Source of the DNA: Balneolaceae bacterium
Lineage (GTDB): Bacteria > Bacteroidota > Rhodothermia > Balneolales > Balneolaceae
Direction: 5' to 3'
Length of the DNA: 64,000 bases
Assembly: GCA_007693745.1 (NCBI GenBank)
Contig: REDA01000012.1
Coordinates: 1-64,000 of the forward strand
Of this stretch, positions 7,811 through 16,093 are shown piece after piece; within the stretch, counting starts at the first letter, position 1, and each line of letters starts with the position of its first letter. Under the pieces are notes generated by a model. The model searched no databases. It was not told where the DNA came from and saw only the letters and a list, made by a program, of their open reading frames with translations. Position numbers and translations under genes: made by a program.

Positions 7811-9314
7811 TGCCCTGTGCAAGCGGCAGGTCGGTTCCCCAGTTGATCGTGTTGGTCTGACGACGCATATAGGCTTTCCAGGCGTCCGATCCCGATTCGC
7901 GACCGCCACCGGTCTCCTTCTCACCTCCGAATGCACCGCCGATCTCGGCGCCGCTGGTACCGATGTTGATATTGGCAATGCCGCAATCGGATCCGGCATG
8001 ACTCAAAAACGTTTCCGCTTCGCGCATGTTGAGCGTAAACATCGAGGAGCTGAGCCCCTGTTTTACGCCGTTGTGCAGAGCGATCGCCTCCTCCATTGTC
8101 TTGTATTTCATCAGATAGAGAATCGGCGCAAAGGTCTCTTCCTGTACTACCGGGAAGTGATTCTCCACCTCACAAAGTGCCGGTTTCACGTAGTAACCAC
8201 TCATCTCCGTGAGCACCTCTCCGCCTTCCACAAGGCTTCCTCCGCTCTTCTTCACCTCCGCAAGTGCCGTCTGCATGGCATCCACGGCATCCTGATCGAT
8301 CAGCGGCCCCACCAGGGTTCCCTCTGCCAGCGGATCGCCAATGGTGATCTTCTGATAAATTGACACGAGGCGCGATTTCACCTCCTCATACACCGATTCA
8401 TGGATAATCAGACGGCGGGTTGAGGTACATCGCTGGCCGGCCGTACCCACCGCTCCAAACACCACGGCACGGAGGGTCATCTCCAGGTCGGCCTGGTCAC
8501 TGATGATGATAGCGTTGTTGCCCCCCAGCTCCAGAATGGTTTTACCCAGCCGTGCGCCCACCGTCTGCGCCACCCGTTTCCCCATCCGGATTGAGCCGGT
8601 AGCGGAGACCAGCGGAATCCGGTCGTCTGCTGTGAGCCACTCCCCGGCTTCACGTCCACCCGTGATCAGATTAAAAATACCCTCCGGGAGCTGATTCTCC
8701 TTCAATACCTCCGCAACAATATGCTGTACCGCCACACCGCACAGAGGTGTCTTTTCCGATCCCTTCCAGATCACCGTATCCCCGCAAACCGCAGCGATCA
8801 TCGCATTCCAGCTATAGACAGCCACCGGAAAATTAAACGCGGAGATCACACCTACCGGGCCCAGCGGATGCCACTGCTCATACATTCTGTGCCTGGGTCG
8901 TTCCGAGTGCATGGTGAGCCCGTAGAGCTGCCTTGAAAGCCCCACTGCAAAATCGCAGATATCGATCATCTCCTGAACTTCACCCAACCCCTCCTGGTAG
9001 ATTTTTCCCATCTCCAGAGAAACCAGCCTTCCCAGCGGTTCCTTATACTTTCGAAGCGCCAATCCGATCTGCCTCACAATTTCACCCCTCTGCGGTGCCG
9101 GTGTCATTCTCCATTCAGCAAATGCGCTGAGGGAGGCTTCCACCACCAGATCATACTCCTCTTTTGTGGTGGGAGTGACCCTGGCGATTTCGCTTCGGTT
9201 CGAGGGTGAATAACTCACAATCGCCTGATCCGGAGAAGATTCAAAAAAGCGGGCACCTGTAGAGGTACCCGGATTACTGCTTTCTATTCCTAATTCACTG
9301 AGAAAATCGTTCAT
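7794..9314 (-). CDS. ALDH7-type aldehyde dehydrogenase (alpha-aminoadipic semialdehyde dehydrogenase-like)
   Basis: NAD(P)-dependent dehydrogenase of 506 residues, full length for the antiquitin/ALDH7 subfamily, which oxidises alpha-aminoadipic semialdehyde in lysine breakdown. Visible signatures are the Rossmann segment GPVGVISAFNFP, the general-base motif LELGGNN and the catalytic cysteine in GTAGQRCTSTRRL; both GGNN and GTAGQRCTSTRR are typical of ALDH7. Other semialdehydes or betaine aldehyde are possible substrates. No lysine catabolic partner is adjacent. Its 3' end overlaps the NOS gene on the opposite strand by 17 bases, so the two transcripts converge. Confidence 0.9.
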   Translation of the reverse strand: MNDFLSELGIESSNPGTSTGARFFESSPDQAIVSYSPSNRSEIARVTPTTKEEYDLVVEASLSAFAEWRMTPAPQRGEIVRQIGLALRKYKEPLGRLVSLEMGKIYQEGLGEVQEMIDICDFAVGLSRQLYGLTMHSERPRHRMYEQWHPLGPVGVISAFNFPVAVYSWNAMIAAVCGDTVIWKGSEKTPLCGVAVQHIVAEVLKENQLPEGIFNLITGGREAGEWLTADDRIPLVSATGSIRMGKRVAQTVGARLGKTILELGGNNAIIISDQADLEMTLRAVVFGAVGTAGQRCTSTRRLIIHESVYEEVKSRLVSIYQKITIGDPLAEGTLVGPLIDQDAVDAMQTALAEVKKSGGSLVEGGEVLTEMSGYYVKPALCEVENHFPVVQEETFAPILYLMKYKTMEEAIALHNGVKQGLSSSMFTLNMREAETFLSHAGSDCGIANINIGTSGAEIGGAFGGEKETGGGRESGSDAWKAYMRRQTNTINWGTDLPLAQGISFDV

Positions 9315-9447
9315 ATCGGGGTGCTTTCATTGATGGTTACTCATTAAGATAGCAAAACGGAGCAGAAATTTTGAAGATTTAAAATCCATCCATCAAGGGC
9401 ATTGCCCATCACAAAAAAAAGATTACGACCTGCCAGTCCGGCACACA

Positions 9448-9457
9448 GTACCCTTGC
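9448..9457 (+). repeat. Short inverted repeat, left copy (GTACCCTTGC)
   Basis: The decamer GTACCCTTGC recurs as its exact reverse complement at 11016-11025, on the other side of the DUF4143 ATPase gene. Both copies have a GCCAGT...CCGG string within 45 bases. They may be worn boundaries of the AT-rich insertion. With only ten bases of identity, chance remains possible. Confidence 0.25.
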
Positions 9458-9641
9458 TTAGGGCAAAACGAAAAAAATTTACTTGCCCCTTTTATCAGTC
9501 CCCATCACTCCACCATCCGGAAGAGTAGTCGACCTAAATCATTCATTTTGCTTGTTATCGCAGAATTGAGAATATTCCTGAACACGTTTATCTGAGCAGC
9601 TTCTGCTGGAAAACTATAAGATATAAAGCGGGAAACAGACG

Positions 9642-9800
9642 ATGAACAAACATAAAGACTTCATAATGAGAAGGAGATACAGTTCCCGAACAGTTGAGGT
9701 ATACACAAGCCATTCGGGTTCATTTCTTTCCGTGTTAAAATTGATTGAGATAAAAGAAAGCTTCTCGCACAACAGCAAAACGCACACCATACTGCCCTAA
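9642..9800 (+). pseudogene. Integrase (tyrosine recombinase) N-terminal remnant
   Basis: A 52-codon open frame from ATG to TAA contains MRRRYSSRTVEVYTSHSGSF, which resembles the start of the SAM-like core-binding domain of phage/integron-type tyrosine recombinases (RRYSxRTxxxYxxxxxxF). Homology-like sequence ends after about 35 residues and no catalytic Arg-His-Arg-Tyr domain follows, so it is a fragment. It lies in a 537-base stretch between the dehydrogenase and the DUF4143 ATPase that otherwise holds no gene. It suggests that the AT-rich segment arrived by site-specific recombination and has decayed. Confidence 0.45.
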
Positions 9801-9851
9801 AAGCATAACTTTAGGTCATTATGATGTTATTTCGTAGATTTGAAATAAAAA

Positions 9852-10967
9852 ATGTTCGAAAGGATCATTGGAGCCAGAATAATAGACAAAATCAATGGCG
9901 GCAAAGCTATTGTAGTAGTGGGTGCAAGGCAGGTTGGGAAAACAACACTGCTCAGAGAAATTTTAAAAGACAAGGAATATCTTTTCCTTGACGCAGACGA
10001 CCCCTCAACACGAAATCTGCTGGAAAGCCCAACCACTGAACAAATAAGGAGTATCATCGGAGAACATAAATATATCTTCCTGGATGAAGCTCAAAGGATC
10101 CGGGGTATAGGCTTAACACTAAAAATTATTACAGACCAATTCAAAGGAGTTCAACTCTTCGTTAGCGGTTCTTCCTCATTTGATTTAGGCAATGCATTAA
10201 ATGAGCCATTGACCGGAAGAAAATGGGAATACGAATTATTTCCAATAACATGGGAAGAATATGAAAACAAAATAGGCTTTGTTAAATCAGAACAACAAAT
10301 TGAAAACAGATTGCTTTTTGGTCTTTATCCTGAAGTAATAAACAACCAGGGAAAAGAACGTGAAACTTTAAAAAACCTCGTTAGTAGTTACTTATACAGA
10401 GATATATTAGCTTTTTCAGACATTAGAAAACCAGAAGTTCTGGAAAAGCTGTTACAAGCCTTGGCTTTGCAGATAGGAAGCGAAGTCAATTATAACGAAT
10501 TATCAAATCTTGTCGGGATCAATAAAACTACAGCACAAAAATACATTGAGATATTAGAAAAGGGATATATCATATTCAAACTAAATAGTTTTAACAGGAA
10601 CATACGCAACGAAATCAAGCTAAACAGGAAAATTTATTTTTATGATAACGGAATCCGAAATATGCTCATAGGCAATTTCAATCAATTGGATTTAAGAGTA
10701 GATAAAGGAGCATTATGGGAGAATTTTCTGGTTTCCGAAAGGAGAAAACAAAATCTGTACAAGGACACATTTGCTAAAATGTACTTTTGGCGTACAAAAC
10801 AACAACAAGAAGTTGATTTTGTTGAAGAAAAAAATGGAGAAATTTCAGCGTTTGAATTTAAATGGAATAAAAAAAAGGTAAAATTCCCGCAAAAATTTAT
10901 TGATACGTATAAAGCAAAAGGGATTTTGATTGACAGGAGTAACTTTAGAGAATTTGTGAAAATATAA
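9852..10967 (+). CDS. AAA ATPase with DUF4143 C-terminal domain
   Basis: 371-residue P-loop ATPase of the widespread ATPase_AAA/DUF4143 family. Walker A is GARQVGKT (24-31) and Walker B is KYIFLDEAQ (73-81). A winged-helix-like region precedes a C-terminal nuclease-like fold with EVDFV...AFEFKW (about 318-337), the spacing of a PD-(D/E)XK core. These proteins are patchily distributed and laterally moved; their role is unproven, with proposals ranging from defence to toxin-antitoxin-like functions. The gene is visibly richer in A and T, with more AAA and ATA codons, than its neighbours, and sits between an integrase fragment and a beta-lactamase gene. Likely horizontally acquired and intact. 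Confidence 0.85.
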   Translation: MFERIIGARIIDKINGGKAIVVVGARQVGKTTLLREILKDKEYLFLDADDPSTRNLLESPTTEQIRSIIGEHKYIFLDEAQRIRGIGLTLKIITDQFKGVQLFVSGSSSFDLGNALNEPLTGRKWEYELFPITWEEYENKIGFVKSEQQIENRLLFGLYPEVINNQGKERETLKNLVSSYLYRDILAFSDIRKPEVLEKLLQALALQIGSEVNYNELSNLVGINKTTAQKYIEILEKGYIIFKLNSFNRNIRNEIKLNRKIYFYDNGIRNMLIGNFNQLDLRVDKGALWENFLVSERRKQNLYKDTFAKMYFWRTKQQQEVDFVEEKNGEISAFEFKWNKKKVKFPQKFIDTYKAKGILIDRSNFREFVKI

Positions 10968-11015
10968 ATATGCCAGTGCCGGACATCACAAAAAACTTAA
11001 GGAGTGGTGGTCAGT

Positions 11016-11025
11016 GCAAGGGTAC
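11016..11025 (+). repeat. Short inverted repeat, right copy (GCAAGGGTAC)
   Basis: Exact reverse complement of the decamer at 9448-9457, in the 158-base spacer between the DUF4143 ATPase and the beta-lactamase start. The same spacer holds an open frame of about 43 codons without a start that I cannot identify. See the left copy for its possible meaning. Confidence 0.25.
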
Positions 11026-11125
11026 CGTTTTGAAGCCCACATAAGCTTCATCTCGGGGGATAGTAAATTAGCCCGCATCCAGCCACAGGTCTTGTGTGAG
11101 GAACCTTAACTCCAATTTAACAGAG

Positions 11126-11992
11126 ATGAATACACTCTATATCATATCGACATTTATATTCTTTTTCTCCTGCATTGACAAGAATTCTGACTCTAACAAA
11201 ATTCAGGAGAAAAAGACAGAGTTTGAGATTATAGTTCCTCAATTTCAAACCATTATTGATTCCGCACATGTAGAGGGAGCAATCTTAATTTTCGATTTAG
11301 AAGATGATAAATACTATTCGAACGACTTTATGTGGTCGAAGAGTGGACATTTACCTGCATCTACCTTCAAAATAACAAATTCAATCATCGCACTTGAGAC
11401 AGGTACTGTGGAGAACGAAAATTCGCTTTTTGAATGGGACGGAGAGAAAAGAATGCTTGTTGATTGGGAACAAGATTTAGTATTCAGAGAAGCATTTCAT
11501 TACTCGTGTGTTCCTTGTTATCAAGAGATAGCAAGGAACATTGGTAAGAAGAATATGAAAAAATACCTTGACACCCTTGATTATGGAAATATGGATGTTC
11601 ATTCCAATAATATTGATTTATTCTGGCTGGAAGGAGAATCTCGAATAACTCAATTTCAGCAGATTGACTTTTTAAAAAGATTCTATCAATCAAAACTTCC
11701 CATTTCACAGCGTACAGAATCAATAATGAAAAAAATGATGGTAATAGAAGAAAATGAATCATTCAGACTAAGTGCAAAAACAGGTTGGTCAATAATAAAT
11801 GGGATTAATAATGGTTGGTTTGTTGGATATATCGAAACCAACAATAAAACATTCTTTTTTGCGACAAATATTGAGCCTAAACAAACATTTGATATGGACT
11901 TGTTTCCAGTGATAAGAAAGGATTTGACCTTTCATGCATTAGAACAAATGGAAATCATAAAAACTGGTGCTGTCAACGTGTATGAAAAATAG
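11126..11992 (+). CDS. Class D (OXA-type) beta-lactamase, lipoprotein
   Basis: Serine beta-lactamase of 288 residues with every class D motif: STFK (79-82, nucleophile Ser79, Lys82 probably carboxylated), SCV (127-129), YGN (153-155), the Lys-stabilising Trp167 in FWLEG, KTG (218-220) and WFVGYIE. I start at the ATG at 11126 rather than the GTG at 11096, because this gives a clean signal sequence ending in lipobox FFFSC (Cys16). The enzyme should be anchored in the periplasm and hydrolyse penicillins; its spectrum cannot be predicted. The gene is AT-rich like the ATPase before it and unlike the housekeeping genes after it, consistent with lateral transfer. I see no integron attC site beside it. 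Confidence 0.93.
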   Translation: MNTLYIISTFIFFFSCIDKNSDSNKIQEKKTEFEIIVPQFQTIIDSAHVEGAILIFDLEDDKYYSNDFMWSKSGHLPASTFKITNSIIALETGTVENENSLFEWDGEKRMLVDWEQDLVFREAFHYSCVPCYQEIARNIGKKNMKKYLDTLDYGNMDVHSNNIDLFWLEGESRITQFQQIDFLKRFYQSKLPISQRTESIMKKMMVIEENESFRLSAKTGWSIINGINNGWFVGYIETNNKTFFFATNIEPKQTFDMDLFPVIRKDLTFHALEQMEIIKTGAVNVYEK

Positions 11993-12051
11993 CTGGTTCA
12001 GTGTTTAAAACCACCTCTTCCGGTCCGGATTGGGGGTGCAGTATATTCAAG

Positions 12052-12159
12052 GTGTATCCATACAAGATCTTCGTACTACTAATCGGTGGTAAGAAATCAA
12101 GGCAACAAAAGAACATACAGAATGCAAAAGAAATCTGGAATAAACTGAAGAACGAGTAA
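12052..12159 (+). pseudogene. C-terminal remnant of a RelE/HigB-like toxin
   Basis: The frame reads VYPYKIFVLLIGGKKSRQQK and continues NIQNAKEIWNKLKNE to a stop at 12157-12159. This matches the conserved end of addiction-module killer proteins (pattern LLxGGxKSxQxxDIxxAKExW). No start or N-terminal two-thirds of a toxin precedes it, and no antitoxin gene follows; the TrmH-type methyltransferase begins 20 bases later. The toxin gene was therefore truncated, probably when the beta-lactamase segment arrived. The frame stays open upstream to about 11992 without further resemblance. Confidence 0.6.
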
Positions 12160-12179
12160 CAAATCTTATTTTGCTGCTT

Positions 12180-12944
12180 ATGAAACCTACAGCACAACAG
12201 CTTAAAGAGTGGCGGAAACTGCGGATGGGAAAGTACCGCAAACGAAACCGGCTTTTTATTGCGGAGGGTGTTCGAACGGTTGAACAGATTTTGATGAACG
12301 GTGCCGTCAGGCCGGCAGCTGTTCTTCGCAGGGAGGGCCATCCGGATCCCCTCTCTTTTGAATCGGATATTCCTCTTTTTGAGGTCTCCGCAGAGGAGTT
12401 CAACTCCCTCTGTGATACAGAGACCCCTCAGGGAGTCCTGGCTGTGTGTGAAGTACCGGAACCAGCCGGCACTGATATACTTATTCGCACTCAAGGCATT
12501 ATTCTCGCACTGGATGCAGTGCAGGACCCGGGGAATCTGGGTACCATTATCCGTACAGCCACCTGGTTTGGGGCCGGAGCTATTCTGTTCGGCAGAGGAT
12601 GCGCCGATCCGTTTCATCCAAAAGTGGTACGAAGCACCGCAGGAGCCACAGGAGCTCTCCCCTACCTGCATGGGGATCTCACAGAACTGCTTCCCCTGTT
12701 CGAAGAGAGCGGACGCAACGTGATTCTGCTCGATGCAGGTGAAAACAGCCTGAATCTGAAGGAGGCCGTCCCTGTCCAAAATCCCGTCCTGGTGATTGGC
12801 AATGAGGCAAACGGAATTGACCCGAAACTCTTTTCCGGAGAGCGAACGGCCGTCCATATTCCCGGCGCCGGCTCCATGGCAGAAAGCCTGAACGCCTCCG
12901 TCGCCTCCGCTATCGCTCTCTTTTATTTCACTGATTTTTTATAA
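12180..12944 (+). CDS. TrmH/SpoU-family RNA 2'-O-methyltransferase
   Basis: 254-residue SPOUT methyltransferase. An N-terminal substrate-binding domain (KYRKRNRLFIAEGVRTVEQ) is followed by the knotted catalytic domain with motif 1 DPGNLGTIIRTATWFGA, motif 2 VLVIGNEANGI and motif 3 IPGAGSMAESLNASVAS. Family members methylate ribose in 23S rRNA or tRNA using S-adenosylmethionine; RlmB-like activity is likely but not proven. I use the ATG at 12180; a TTG three codons earlier also opens the frame. Codon use returns to the chromosomal norm here, marking the right edge of the AT-rich island. Confidence 0.9.
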   Translation: MKPTAQQLKEWRKLRMGKYRKRNRLFIAEGVRTVEQILMNGAVRPAAVLRREGHPDPLSFESDIPLFEVSAEEFNSLCDTETPQGVLAVCEVPEPAGTDILIRTQGIILALDAVQDPGNLGTIIRTATWFGAGAILFGRGCADPFHPKVVRSTAGATGALPYLHGDLTELLPLFEESGRNVILLDAGENSLNLKEAVPVQNPVLVIGNEANGIDPKLFSGERTAVHIPGAGSMAESLNASVASAIALFYFTDFL

Positions 12945-13399
12945 TTTTGGTGAATAGAAAATTCATAAGCAACGGCTTTTTAAATAATTTGCACGGATAA
13001 GTCATTAATTTTATGAACCCGATACCCATTTTTCAGCGGCCGGAACTGGATCAACAGCACCAAGGGTAGTGGAATGGGTACACTCTTCAACTCCATCAGG
13101 AAACCGATCCGTTAAAAATTACTCCAATTGAAAAGATGCTTTTCGAATCTTTCTTTGGCCTCCGGCACCGAACGGGTTTTTCCCCACCCCGCTTGCTGTT
13201 TGCTTCCTGCAGGTCTCAGGCATCTTCATTTTTTTTCAAAAGCGTTCTTATTCCGAAACGCGCCTAAGCAGAGCTGTAAACCTATTGTTAACTTTCAGCT
13301 CACAATTGCTTCTGATCGATTGTTTAAGTATAGTACCTGAAATCATCACAGATTCAGCACAACGCCTATTCCTATCCTTTCACTTAAATATCCAGGCCT
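12945..13399. other. Intergenic region without a supported gene
   Basis: 455 bases with no convincing gene. It holds an 8-base inverted pair TACCCATT/AATGGGTA (13022-13083 as a whole) that is too weak to call a structured RNA, and several short frames without family resemblance. The last part presumably carries the promoter of the PIN-PhoH gene. Confidence 0.4.
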
Positions 13400-14734
13400 A
13401 TGCCCGCTAAGAAGAAAGTGAAGAAGATCTTTGTTCTTGACACTTCTGTACTTCTCTATGATTCAGACGCCGTAAAAAATTTTGAAAAACATGATATCGC
13501 CATCCCGATCACGGTACTTGAAGAGCTGGACTCTTTCAAGAAGGGAAATACGGTAACCAACCTTCACGCACGCGAATTTATCCGCTATCTGGATAAAATC
13601 ACAGATGCAAATATGCTTCAGCAGTGGATCCCGCTGAATGGCCGCACTCACGGCAAGATCCGTGTGATCAGCGATGAAGGCAGTTCCACCAACGCCTCAA
13701 AGGTTTTTGGTTCGGAAAAAAATGATCACCGTATCCTGAATGCCGCCCTCAGGCTCAGGGAGATTGAACCTGAAAAGAAAGTGACCCTCGTCTCCAAAGA
13801 CATTAACCTCCGCCTGAAAGCGCGTGCACTGAGCCTCGACGCGGAGGATTATGAGACCATTCGGATTAAGGATATCGACCATCTCTACAAGGGAAAGAGC
13901 CTGATCACACTGGAGGATAACACCGCCATCAACCAGCTCTATGAAAAAGGAAGGGTGAAACAGTCGGAGATTGAACCCAGCCAGCCGGTGAGCAACCACT
14001 ACTACATCCTGAAAAACCATTCCAGTTCCGCCCTGGGCTATTACAACCCGAAGAGTAAAAAAGTGGAACTGGTGAAATCGGTCTGCGCCTACGGTGTCAC
14101 CCCCCGAAATGCAGAACAGACATTTGCCATGCATGCGCTGATGAATCCGGATATTCTGCTTACCACCATCACCGGAGCCGCCGGTACAGGGAAAACACTC
14201 CTTGCCCTGGCCTGCGCCATAGAGCAGCGCCGTTATTACCGCCAAATCTATCTTGCCCGGCCTATTGTACCACTGAGTAACCGCGACCTCGGTTTTCTTC
14301 CCGGAGATGTGAAATCCAAAATTGATCCCTATATGCAGCCTCTGTGGGATAACCTCAGCATTATCAAAAATCAGTTCAGCGAAAGCAGCAAGCAGTACAA
14401 AAAAATCGATGAACTGGTGCAGACAGACAAGCTCTCGATTGTCCCCCTGGCCTATATACGGGGCCGAAGCCTGAACAACGTGATCTTTATCATCGATGAG
14501 GCGCAGAATCTTACCCCGCATGAAATCAAAACGATTATCACCCGGGCCGGAGAAAATACCAAAATCATTTTTACCGGGGATATCTTCCAGATCGACACCC
14601 CCTACCTCGACGCGCAGAGTAACGGCCTTTCCTATCTGGTGGACCGGATGCACAACAACGACCTCTATGCCCATATCGCACTCGAGAAGGGAGAGCGGTC
14701 GGAACTGGCCAACCTGGCAAGTAAATTTCTATGA
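13400..14734 (+). CDS. PhoH2-type protein (PIN domain fused to PhoH ATPase)
   Basis: 444-residue cytosolic protein. An N-terminal PIN RNase domain (about 10-150) has acidic residues at Asp14 and Glu41-Glu42, then Asp109 and Asp134. The C-terminal PhoH helicase-like ATPase has Walker A GAAGTGKT (259-266) and Walker B VIFIIDEAQN. PhoH2 proteins unwind and cut RNA; in mycobacteria the gene is paired with an antitoxin-like gene, but no small partner gene lies upstream here. An esterase, a DoxX protein and a permease follow on the same strand with gaps of 62, 3 and 16 bases, so they may share transcription. Confidence 0.92.
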   Translation: MPAKKKVKKIFVLDTSVLLYDSDAVKNFEKHDIAIPITVLEELDSFKKGNTVTNLHAREFIRYLDKITDANMLQQWIPLNGRTHGKIRVISDEGSSTNASKVFGSEKNDHRILNAALRLREIEPEKKVTLVSKDINLRLKARALSLDAEDYETIRIKDIDHLYKGKSLITLEDNTAINQLYEKGRVKQSEIEPSQPVSNHYYILKNHSSSALGYYNPKSKKVELVKSVCAYGVTPRNAEQTFAMHALMNPDILLTTITGAAGTGKTLLALACAIEQRRYYRQIYLARPIVPLSNRDLGFLPGDVKSKIDPYMQPLWDNLSIIKNQFSESSKQYKKIDELVQTDKLSIVPLAYIRGRSLNNVIFIIDEAQNLTPHEIKTIITRAGENTKIIFTGDIFQIDTPYLDAQSNGLSYLVDRMHNNDLYAHIALEKGERSELANLASKFL

Positions 14735-14796
14735 TATCTGACGATGACACCGTAACTATCAACCGTTACATACCTAACCATAAATCCTTTTCGCTT

Positions 14797-15606
14797 ATGA
14801 AACTTTCCAGCTTGCTGATGTCTGCCATCCTCATTTTTTTCTGCGGACTCCATTCTGCATCGGTTGCACAAACCCCTGAACCCATAAACCCTGAGGAGCT
14901 TTTTGAATTTTATGAGGCGAGGGAGTTTGTTTCGGAGACCGGCGACACTCTCCGCTACCGGATTATGCTTCCCGATTCCTTCGAGCCGGACAGGCTCTAT
15001 CCACTGATTCTCTTTCTTCACGGCGCCGGTGAACGGGGCAGTGACAATCAGGCTCAGCTGGTGTGGGGTGCTCACGCCTTCGCCGAAGAGAGCTTCCGCT
15101 CGGAACATCCTGCCATTGTGATAGCACCACAGGCACCTTCTGGCAGCTTCTGGTCCGACCTGACCTGGCTCCGCGGTGAAGACGCCCCCTGGAGCGGCCC
15201 TTCCAGGCCGCTGGCTCTCGCTCATGAAGTGGTTACCCGTTACGCCGAATTCTATCCTGCCGATCCCGACAGAATCTATATCACCGGACTTTCGATGGGC
15301 GGATTCGGAACCTGGGATATGATCACCCGCTATCCCGATTACTATGCAGCGGCCATGCCGATCTGCGGAGGCGGAAACCCGGCTCTCGCCGAACGGCTCG
15401 CCTCTTTTCCGGTCTGGACCTTTCACGGAGCCCTGGATACGGTTGTACCCCCTGAGCTCTCAAGGGCGATGATCGAAGCCATTCGTGAAGCGGGCGGCCT
15501 GCCGGGCTATACTGAATATCCCGACATGGATCACTTCTCCTGGGTGCCGGCGTATGAGGACCGTTTTGCACTGAACTGGTTATTTTCCCAGAGAAGAGGT
15601 GAATAG
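14797..15606 (+). CDS. Secreted alpha/beta-hydrolase (esterase / PHB-depolymerase-like)
   Basis: 269-residue exported hydrolase. I start at the ATG at 14797, which gives a cleavable signal peptide ending in SVAQT; the frame opens 22 codons earlier without a signal-like start. Visible elements are LILFLHGAGERG (oxyanion region), nucleophile elbow GLSMGGFG, acid loop HGALDTVVP and a histidine in DMDHFSW. This pattern is that of the predicted peptidase/esterase group related to LpqC and feruloyl or PHB esterases. The substrate is unknown. It ends 3 bases before the DoxX gene, so the two are probably co-transcribed. Confidence 0.82.
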   Translation: MKLSSLLMSAILIFFCGLHSASVAQTPEPINPEELFEFYEAREFVSETGDTLRYRIMLPDSFEPDRLYPLILFLHGAGERGSDNQAQLVWGAHAFAEESFRSEHPAIVIAPQAPSGSFWSDLTWLRGEDAPWSGPSRPLALAHEVVTRYAEFYPADPDRIYITGLSMGGFGTWDMITRYPDYYAAAMPICGGGNPALAERLASFPVWTFHGALDTVVPPELSRAMIEAIREAGGLPGYTEYPDMDHFSWVPAYEDRFALNWLFSQRRGE

Positions 15607-15609
15607 ACG

Positions 15610-16077
15610 ATGCAACTGAAAAAACTGATCCAGACAGACCAGGCCAAAACCACCATTCTGATCCGGTTCCTGGTGGGAGTGGTATTTCTCTCTGAAGGAA
15701 TTCAGAAATTTCTCTATCCGGAGTTCAGGGGCTCCGGCCGGTTTGAATCGATCGGCATACCATTCCCGGAATTTACAGGCTATTTTGTGGGTGGTTTTGA
15801 AATCGTGTGCGGACTCCTTGTGCTTGCCGGTTTCCTCACCCGATTTGCCGTAATTCCTCTGATTATCATCATGCTGACGGCGCTCTTTACAACAAAATTA
15901 CCGATCCTGCTGGGCACCGGCTTCTGGGGTTTCAGCCTCAGGGAGCTGAATCATTACGGATTTCTGAGTATGATGCATGAATCCAGAAATGATCTGGCCA
16001 TGCTGATTGGCAGCATCTTTCTCTGGTTTACCGGTGGCGGGCGCTGGTCACTCGATTACCGCATGAGCCAAAGGTAA
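15610..16077 (+). CDS. DoxX family membrane protein
   Basis: 155-residue inner-membrane protein with four predicted hydrophobic segments. The first contains the family signature RFLVGVVFLSEGIQKFLYP, followed by GYFVGGFEIVCGLLVLAGF. DoxX-like proteins are linked to thiol or oxidative stress and respiratory-chain side functions, without a single proven role. It sits between the secreted esterase (3 bases) and the APC permease (16 bases) on the same strand. Confidence 0.85.
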   Translation: MQLKKLIQTDQAKTTILIRFLVGVVFLSEGIQKFLYPEFRGSGRFESIGIPFPEFTGYFVGGFEIVCGLLVLAGFLTRFAVIPLIIIMLTALFTTKLPILLGTGFWGFSLRELNHYGFLSMMHESRNDLAMLIGSIFLWFTGGGRWSLDYRMSQR

Positions 16078-16093
16078 AAAACCACTGCGTCCG

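Noticed and set aside
10968-12170. Integron cassette around the beta-lactamase
   Set aside because: I found no GTTRRRY/RYYYAAC pairs arranged as an attC site on either side of the gene.
13022-13083. Inverted pair TACCCATT/AATGGGTA, considered as a small structured RNA such as SRP RNA
   Set aside because: The GGAAGGAAGCAGC-like SRP core is absent, and an 8-base stem around about 46 bases is too weak.
13697-14674. Long minus-strand open frame (325 codons) opposite the PIN-PhoH gene
   Set aside because: No family resemblance, and the plus-strand frame has complete PIN and PhoH motifs; it is a codon-bias shadow.
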